64,000 nt of DNA from Otatea glauca (taxonomy: Eukaryota > Streptophyta > Magnoliopsida > Poales > Poaceae), in NCBI GenBank assembly GCA_036346275.1, contig CM070719.1, positions 17,215,185-17,279,184 of the forward strand, in the 5' to 3' direction. Position numbers and translations under genes: made by a program. Of this stretch, positions 58,101-64,000 are shown in pieces. The notes beneath the pieces were generated by a model. The model was not told where the DNA came from, made no database searches, and saw nothing but the letters and a program-made list of their open reading frames with translations. The number at the start of each line of letters is the position of its first letter. Position 1 is the first letter of the stretch.

Positions 58101-58325
58101 TGACCTTGATTGTCGGCTCGAGACCGTTTCCACAGGTAGTACATGCATATACAATTAGTCTTTCACATGCAAATTTGAAAACTCAAATTAGAGCACTCGT
58201 TTCTATCTTGCAGACTTACCGTTATTCCCGGAAGAGTGTAGACAAGACGCACTCAACAAGATCGAGATCACTTATGCCGATGGTACTGGATAGAATGCTT
58301 GTCGGAGGACTGACGGTTTAGAGAT
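55123..58325 (+). pseudogene. CACTA-2 second gene with Ulp1/C48-like peptidase C-terminus
   Basis: Coding sense on the plus strand in many short frames. It has a Lys/Arg-rich start, YPFVLPDVWEEFTRMKSTP near 55660-55720, and VVVPNPTTAQVVSTIVRYQ near 55935-55990, both typical of grass CACTA second genes. A Glu/Arg-rich coiled stretch lies at 56220-56400. The C-terminal peptidase has NHWVLLVLLP near 57700, VYTFNSVHKR near 57745, an intron (donor after cgcttcaag at 57966, acceptor ttcttcacag at 58046) and DDHCGLYVMQHM near 58060-58095. It ends GGLTV at 58320. The His and Cys of the catalytic triad are present. Frame changes disable it as written. Confidence 0.75.
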
Positions 58326-58554
58326 CCCAAAAGCTCCTACTAGACCAGATGTGAACAAATATTACATATCTGAATGCGATTGCATGTGTACTTATGGTTA
58401 AGCATGTTTACGTTCTATTTTGTTAATGAATGTGATATGTGTTTGTTGTAACAAAGTGTTCATGTTCTTTGAATGTGATATGTTATCCGTAATTTACGTG
58501 TGAATGTGATATGTGCATATTGTGTGGAATATGTGCTTATTAGAATGTGATAGC

Positions 58555-58713
58555 ACACCACACCCCTTCATCTCTGTCGGTTCTCACAAGAAAATGATAG
58601 AGATGTGACGGTCATCTCTATCGGTTCTTTGAAAGAAGCGATAGGGATAATGAACTCATCTCTATCGGTTCTTTATAAGAAGTGATAGAGATGAGGTTAT
58701 TCATCTCTATCGG
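58555..58713. repeat. CACTA-2 right palindromic array, first part
   Basis: Units of the type catctctatcggttctttataagaagcgatagagatg in two to three copies, cut by the solo LTR. The left copy of its duplication ATCGG is at 58709-58713. Confidence 0.9.
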
Positions 58714-61700
58714 TGTAACAACCCGAAATTCAATAAAATCAAAAATATAATATTAAAAATACCCATATGATTTATTGTTATGTTTTCTGATTTTTCTTGT
58801 ATTAAAAGAAATTCTTTTGGCTTTTACCATTAAAAGAAATCCAAAATGCTATATGGTAAAATGGTAAAAGGTAAAAAGGTAAAAATACAAAGTCAGTAAA
58901 ATCCTTAAAGATCTCAGAATCATGATTGTGCCTCTTGCTCTATCCTGGCATTAATAAAATAAAATAAAATACAAAGATAATCATGAAAAGACAAAGAGGA
59001 AATCTGAACCAAAAGATTTGTTCAGAATATTTCTTACCTTAACCCTAGTTGAAAATTTAACCATGCCGACATATTAACTTAACCCAACCCTGGTAAAAAT
59101 ATCATGAATTTATCTCTTCATTTATTAATTTTAGAAATTCAAAAACAGTCAATCTTAAAAGCTGGAAAATGCAGTGTCAGAATTATTAAAAATACAATAT
59201 CAAATATAAAATTATGAACATTTTTCATGAGGTATAAAATATTAATTCCAATCCTGTCAAAAAGTTTCATAAAATAATAAATTGAATTTATCCCTCTATT
59301 AAATGAAAAACAGAATCAAATAAAATCATCAACAGTGCATTGTCAGATTTTTAATAATATTTATATTCGTCAAAATTATTTGAAAATTTTACTAGACCTT
59401 GATCTTTACCTTTCCGACCTCAGTAAAAAGTTTTGTAAAATGTTGATTTTATCTTCTGGCCTAAGCTACCGACTTTACCCTGATCTGTCCAGATTCATTC
59501 TGAGTTTTATAATCTTGTCTCGCTGACATGTGGGCCCGCCTGGACAGCTGTGCTCTTTTGCCGACTTCGCCCTCTCTCTCTGACCGTCCGGCCCCACCTG
59601 TCGCCTTCACCTTCTCCGTTTCTTCCCGTTTTCTCGCGACTTCTTGGCTTCTCGCGCAGCGCGTAGCGCCTCTCCGTTTTCGCCACGCGCGCAACTCGTC
59701 GCCCAATGCGCTGCCACGTCGCCTCTGCCACGCCGCACCCGCCTCGGCCTCGTGCTCTCTCTCCCACTGAAGCGGCCGAAATCGCCGCGCAAGCCGCCGC
59801 CTTCCTCTCTCGTCTTCACCATTGCAAACCGCCTCATCCTTCTATTTAAACCCCGCCAAAGCGTCGCATTTCACTCGTGCATTCTCCTGGAACCAACAAA
59901 ACCGAGCCACACCTCCTCGACATCGCCACCACCGTCTTCTTCCTCATCTCGGCCAAAACCGAAAAAGAGGAGAAAGCTCGAACTCACTCTCCATCGCACC
60001 ATCCTCGAACCACCTCGTCCAAAGCAACCTAGACACCCAGGAACCTTTCCCTACCTCAATTTAGTCTCTCCTTCTCCGGTGAGCTTCCCGCGACTTCCTT
60101 CCGCCAGCCGCCGTGGCACACGGTGAGAACACCCCTCCGTTACTCATTTTCTTGCCCGAACCCAAAATGAGATCAACGTGGTGCTCGATGCTCGTGGTGG
60201 TGTCCATTTGTCTCGGGATGCCGCCGTTTCGCGAACACCGGTGGCCGTGTGCTCGCCGCCCCTCCGGTGGCGGTCGCCTCCGCCATCTCCTACCGGCGCC
60301 ACCTCCCTAGGATCGCGCAAGTGTCTTTGAGCAAGAATCGAATCCATTCCGTGATTCCGGCCGTGCCGCCGCCGTGAGCAGCGCAGCCGTGCTCTCTCTG
60401 CTGAGTCGGCGACACCGGTCCACCCATCGATCACTCGCGTGTGTTGCGTCTACGCTTCGCGGGCCCGATGAGTCGACCTCGCGTATGCTCGACGATGTGG
60501 TCCCGCCGTCGGCCGCGCCCAGCGCTCGTCTCTCGCGCCATCCGGGCCCGGCATGTCGATTGCCTCGGTCCGACGCAGCGCAAAAAAGCGAAGCGCGTTT
60601 TCGCGATGAAGCGTACTTTCCCTTTTGGTATAAATTCGATTTTCTGTATTTTCAAAACCGAATGCATTCAAACTTGAATATCTTTTGAACTATCAACCAA
60701 ATGAAGTGAAATAAATTTCTAAATTCATATAAAATCAAGTAGATTCAGAATATGCAAAAAATATTTCAAAATGAACTCTGTTTGAATTCCAGATTTAAAT
60801 TTAAAGAAAGAATTTGAAATATGTTGTTAATAAATTTCTGCAATTCAACTTCAAATTGAATGAAACAAATTTTATTAGAATCCATGCTCTGTTAGGAACC
60901 TGAATATGCAAAAATACTTAGGGTGTACCATGGAAAATCATCAAAGTATAATATAGGGTAAGAAAGTAGTTCCATAATAGTGATTTAAATAATTTCAAGG
61001 TTTAGAAATTAGAGGTTCGTAATGGTAAAACCTGGAAAAATGGTCTCTGGAAATGATAAATAAAAATGAATTATTCAAGATAATAAGATTTGTTAATATT
61101 GGAACCTAATCGGAAAATAAACATGGAACTTGTAAATCGATGAACAACAAATATGTTGATTCCAAGCGATTGATTTTATTTGGTTCTTATGTCTGATCCT
61201 TTCGTTTTGTTGGAATTGCCATGTTATTATTATTCGACGTGTAGCACCCGACGAAACTTGTGAGTTCGACGATCAGGAGTTTGACGTCGAAGACCATCAA
61301 CAAGGCAAGCACCCCCTTTGATCATATTGATCCCAGTTTTATAAATGTTTTCATTAAATGTTTTACTGCATACTTTACTTTTATTAAAGTCTGCTATATT
61401 TTGGGTATTGGTAGTCGTACCTATTGTCACATAGAACTTCCTTGATAAGTATGGAATTGTGAACCTTGATAACCCTAGAATAGCATAGGCGATTACATGA
61501 TGTCAATCTGGGTTACTCACACATAGTGTTATGCTTAGCCATGCTTAAATGAACATAAAACTTGATATGTTTAAAAATGTTGGATATGACAACTTAATGG
61601 GTATGACCTTTCTTGGTTGGTATTTTGATCAAAAATGAAAATAAAACTATGATTTTGATGCGGGCAATTATTGGCAATAGCCGGGTGTACAAGGGACTTG

Positions 61701-62880
61701 TACGTAGTGTAGGTGGAGATTATTGCCCGTGTCGGATTAAGGACCGAACTACGTGTTCGTTAAACCTAAGAATTTACCGTACAACCACAAGTGCTGGTAT
61801 GGGACAGTCTTAACCTATTAAGTTGCTTAAAACTAGCTTTGCACATTGGTAGGCTGGAGTAGTACGAGCTTCTTCAGTGACTGGTTGCTCGTAGGGGCGC
61901 CCACACCGAGGTGTTGGGAGTCACGTTTGCTAATATAACGGTGAATGCCATACTATGGACATACTTAATCATTATTGTGCAAATTCAGGCAAACATAAAT
62001 ACCATAGTGCGGGTTTGGCGTCACCGGTGGTGCAAAGTTAGGGTTAAACAATGTAACGGTTTTGTTATGATCTCCTTGCCGACACACCAAAGGAAGTGTG
62101 TTACTGGCCTGGCAAAAGAGGTTGATCATTACTTGTGGGTAAAGCTGTACAACTCTGCAGAGTGTAAAACTTTTCGAAAAGCCGTTCCCGCGGTTATGGG
62201 AATCTTGGTGCGCCAGCACTAGTTAACTGTTTTTATTTTTCATAAAACTCTGAATTTCTACCTGGGACTGGTAGGAATGGTTACTCAAAAATTTCTGCTG
62301 CGACAGTAGAAATGATTCTTGGAAATGGGCATGATACCAGGTACATGAGACTTATTTGTACTTACATTCTGTTACTTTTTAAATTAAGTCGCCTTTACTT
62401 AAAGTTTACTTTTCAATCTATTAATCAGTATTTACATTCAATTTTAGCTTTATGCAAAACCACCATGAGCCTTTCCTTGAAATGGCCTGCATTTATAATA
62501 GGTTTTGCAAAGTCTTGCAGTACAAAAGTACTCAACTTGCCATGTTGATAATTTTTAGGTGAAGAACAGATTTCCCAGCGATACCTTTTACGATGCGAGA
62601 TTGGGATGTGAACGATGAGTTTTATTAGGGTTCTCCTTGTCAGTTGCCTGTGGGGATTTTGGGATAAATGGCATACTACAAGATGAATGTCTCCACTGTT
62701 ATGCTTTTACTTTTGGTATTGTAAGAATGTTATGTATTTGCTTCCGCTGTAATAATAAAGTTGTGTATGACTGTGATATCAATTTGTATTTGTGCGTACT
62801 AGCCACTGATCATGGGACTAGTACTGTATGCACATGGTATCCATTTTCGATATTCATTTATCGAAAATGGGGGCCTTACA
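58714..62880 (+). mobile_element. Solo LTR of a Tekay-like element in CACTA-2
   Basis: A 4167-bp sequence from tgtaacaacccg to gggggccttaca, flanked by the perfect duplication ATCGG (58709-58713 and 62881-62885). It has no gag, pol, primer site or polypurine tract. Short blocks match the inverse of the A and F LTRs, for example gccgacacaccaaaggaag near 62080 and actctgcagagtg near 62152, so it belongs to the same broad lineage but another family. A TATA-like tatttaaac lies near 59846, next to a GC-rich block (59500-60640) with non-conserved open frames. Confidence 0.9.
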
Positions 62881-62885
62881 ATCGG

Positions 62886-63353
62886 TTCTTTCAAAGAAGT
62901 GATAGAGATAAGTATATTATCTCTATCGGTTCTTTTTAAGAAGCGATAGAGATGATACAGTCATCTCTATCGGTTCTTTATAAGAAGCGATAGAGATGAT
63001 GGTATTATCTCTATCGGTTCTTTGAAAAAAGCGATATAGATGATATGGTCATCTCTATCGGTTCTTTATAAGAAGCGATAGAGATGATGGTATTATCTCT
63101 ATCGGTTCTTTGTAAGAAGCGATAGAGATGAGCTATCATCTCTATCGCTTCTTACAAAGAATCGATAGAGATAATACCATCATCTCTATCGCTTCTTATA
63201 AAGAACCGATAGAGATAATACCATCATCTCTATCGGGTAAGAACCGACTGTAATAATGCCCGCCTCATCTCTGTCTCATGGCTTTGTGTCACCACCAGAA
63301 CCGACTGTGATGACGAAAAAGAACCGATTGTGATGTATATTTGTGTAGTAGTG
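62886..63353. repeat. CACTA-2 right palindromic array and terminal repeat
   Basis: About ten units atctctatcggttctt..aagaagcgatagagat, followed by actgtgatg words and the end tttgtgtagtagtg. As in the left array one arm has GGTTC and the other GAAGC. Confidence 0.9.
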
Positions 63354-63560
63354 AATGATTTGTGTTCGAACGTCCTTTTTTCGAACGCTTGCAACATTTT
63401 TTTCCTACGTCTGCAACATTTTCTTCCTAAGCGTGAAACATTTTCCTTCGATAACAGTAGAAATGTCCGCGTGGAAAAAAAATGTTGTATACGTTTAAAA
63501 AAAAATGTTACACCGATATGTCTAAGAAATGAACAGTGATCAAACGTCCGATTGCTAGTT
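63354..63560. other. Spacer with repeated gcaacattttt words
   Basis: Starts with the right AAT duplication. Contains three spaced (t/g)caacatttt-type words and an inverse aaaatgtt near 63477 and 63507, resembling a small decayed MITE. It is downstream of the host gene polyadenylation signal. Confidence 0.4.
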
Positions 63561-63584
63561 ATTCCCTAATAGAAATACAAAGCT

Positions 63585-63590
63585 TTTATT
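63585..63590 (-). terminator. Polyadenylation signal of the VQ gene
   Basis: The plus strand tttatt reads AATAAA on the minus strand, about 35 bases after the stop codon at 63624. Cleavage would then fall near 63555-63570, outside CACTA-2. Confidence 0.55.
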
Positions 63591-63623
63591 GTCAATGTAA
63601 AACAGCAAGCAACTCTAGCCAAT

Positions 63624-63911
63624 TCAATCTCTCAAGAACTCGGCCATCTCCTCTATGGACGGCTTGGCGTTGAGGACGCCCTCACTGCTTCTCAGTGATC
63701 TCATCCATCGACTTGTCGGCGGCACGCCGCTTTGGCACCGCCGGCTTCCCATCTCCGCCATGCCCGCTGCCGTCGACGTTCCCGGACTTGCCGCAACGAA
63801 CGTGGAGTCCTTCCCGGTGAGGCTCTGCACGACGGACTTGAAGTGCGTCGCGTCCGCCTCGACGTACTTGGTCACGATGAACTTCACCGTCATGGGCTTC
63901 ACCTCCTCCAT
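63624..63911 (-). CDS. VQ-motif protein, last exon (partial host gene)
   Basis: From the ATG at 63911 the frame gives 95 residues: MEEVKPMTVKFIVTKYVEAD, then the VQ motif FKSVVQSLTG (pattern FxxxVQxLTG) and an end VLNAKPSIEEMAEFLRD. VQ proteins are small plant cofactors that bind WRKY transcription factors through this motif in the nucleus. A good 3' splice site (cctttttgcag-like, AG at 63913-63914) precedes the ATG by one base, so there is an upstream exon or 5' UTR intron beyond the window. The middle of the frame is odd. The next frame there reads KSGNVDGSGHGGDGKPAVPK and ADKSMDEITEKQ, which looks more natural, so two small compensating indels near 63805 and 63695 are likely. Confidence 0.75.
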   Translation of the reverse strand: MEEVKPMTVKFIVTKYVEADATHFKSVVQSLTGKDSTFVAASPGTSTAAGMAEMGSRRCQSGVPPTSRWMRSLRSSEGVLNAKPSIEEMAEFLRD

Positions 63912-64000
63912 GCTGCAAAAGGTAATTAAAGTGATTCCTCTGCAACTAAAACGAAAACGCAGTAACAATGATATTAACTATATATATGTATAGAGGAGCC

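Larger units (their letters stand above)
46342..63353 (+). mobile_element. Large CACTA (En/Spm-type) transposon, CACTA-2
   Basis: Left end CACTACTACAGAATGGTA; the right end is the inverse of CACTACTACACAAATATAC. Both are followed inwards by acatcac(t/a)atcg, and the element is flanked by the 3-bp duplication AAT (46339-46341, 63354-63356). Contents are a left palindromic array, a TNPD-type transposase pseudogene, an internal array, a second gene ending in a C48-like peptidase, and a right array interrupted by a solo LTR. At 17.0 kb (12.8 kb without the LTR) it is autonomous in design but broken. The internal array is unusual and suggests a composite origin. Confidence 0.9.

Noticed and set aside
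59507..60690. Gene-like GC-rich block with long frames in the solo LTR of CACTA-2
   Set aside because: It lies wholly within a sequence bounded by TG...CA and a 5-bp duplication and resembles the GC-rich leader blocks of other Tekay LTRs.
1..64000. tRNA or rRNA genes
   Set aside because: Only tRNA-Met-complementary primer sites were found; no cloverleaf or rRNA sequence was recognised.

Overview
This window looks like a heterochromatic stretch of a grass (Poaceae) nuclear genome. Nearly all of it is nested transposable elements; one host gene fragment lies at the right edge. The evidence is the element families: very long-LTR chromodomain Ty3/gypsy elements of the Tekay/Del type, several Ty1/copia elements, and CACTA (En/Spm) transposons with palindromic subterminal arrays, plus primer sites matching initiator tRNA-Met. 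I cannot name the species. There is no sign of bacterial, organellar or viral-pathogen DNA.

Layout. (A) <1-11338: a degenerate minus-strand Tekay-like element with a related 3.1-kb solo LTR (2968-6076, target duplication TCCTT) inserted between its gag and pol. (C) 11339-44915: a plus-strand copia element that is the outer shell of a large nest. Its gag is interrupted by the short-LTR minus-strand copia B (12461-17234, duplication GACTC). The stretch after its protease is interrupted by a small CACTA (17894-19108). Its reverse transcriptase is interrupted by D (20796-44114, duplication GTGTG). D holds the copia element E (22494-41863, duplication CTCGG), and the 5' LTR of E holds a 13-kb Tekay-like element F (22772-35824, duplication TACGT). 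F in E in D in C is therefore a four-level nest that can be dated by order of insertion.

Right part. C stops abruptly at about 44915 against a truncated CACTA-1 (to 46210). A 17-kb CACTA-2 follows (46342-63353, duplication AAT). It carries a broken TNPD-type transposase gene, a second gene ending in a Ulp1/C48-like peptidase, three palindromic arrays and two copies of a 360-bp hairpin module. Another 4.2-kb solo LTR of the Tekay type sits in its right array (58714-62880, duplication ATCGG). About 270 bp beyond CACTA-2 is the 3' end of a minus-strand VQ-motif host gene.

Functional state. No element looks able to move by itself: every recognisable polyprotein has stops, frameshifts or a damaged catalytic motif, and all five LTR elements have a lost or damaged protease motif. 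The most unusual objects are D, whose ends are inverted copies of a U5/primer-site module; the composite layout of CACTA-2; the single-mismatch rule in its palindromic units; and an open 227-codon extra reading frame upstream of gag in F. Many differences between paired LTRs are 1-4 base changes at CNG sites, so some apparent damage could be consensus error at methylated cytosines rather than true decay.
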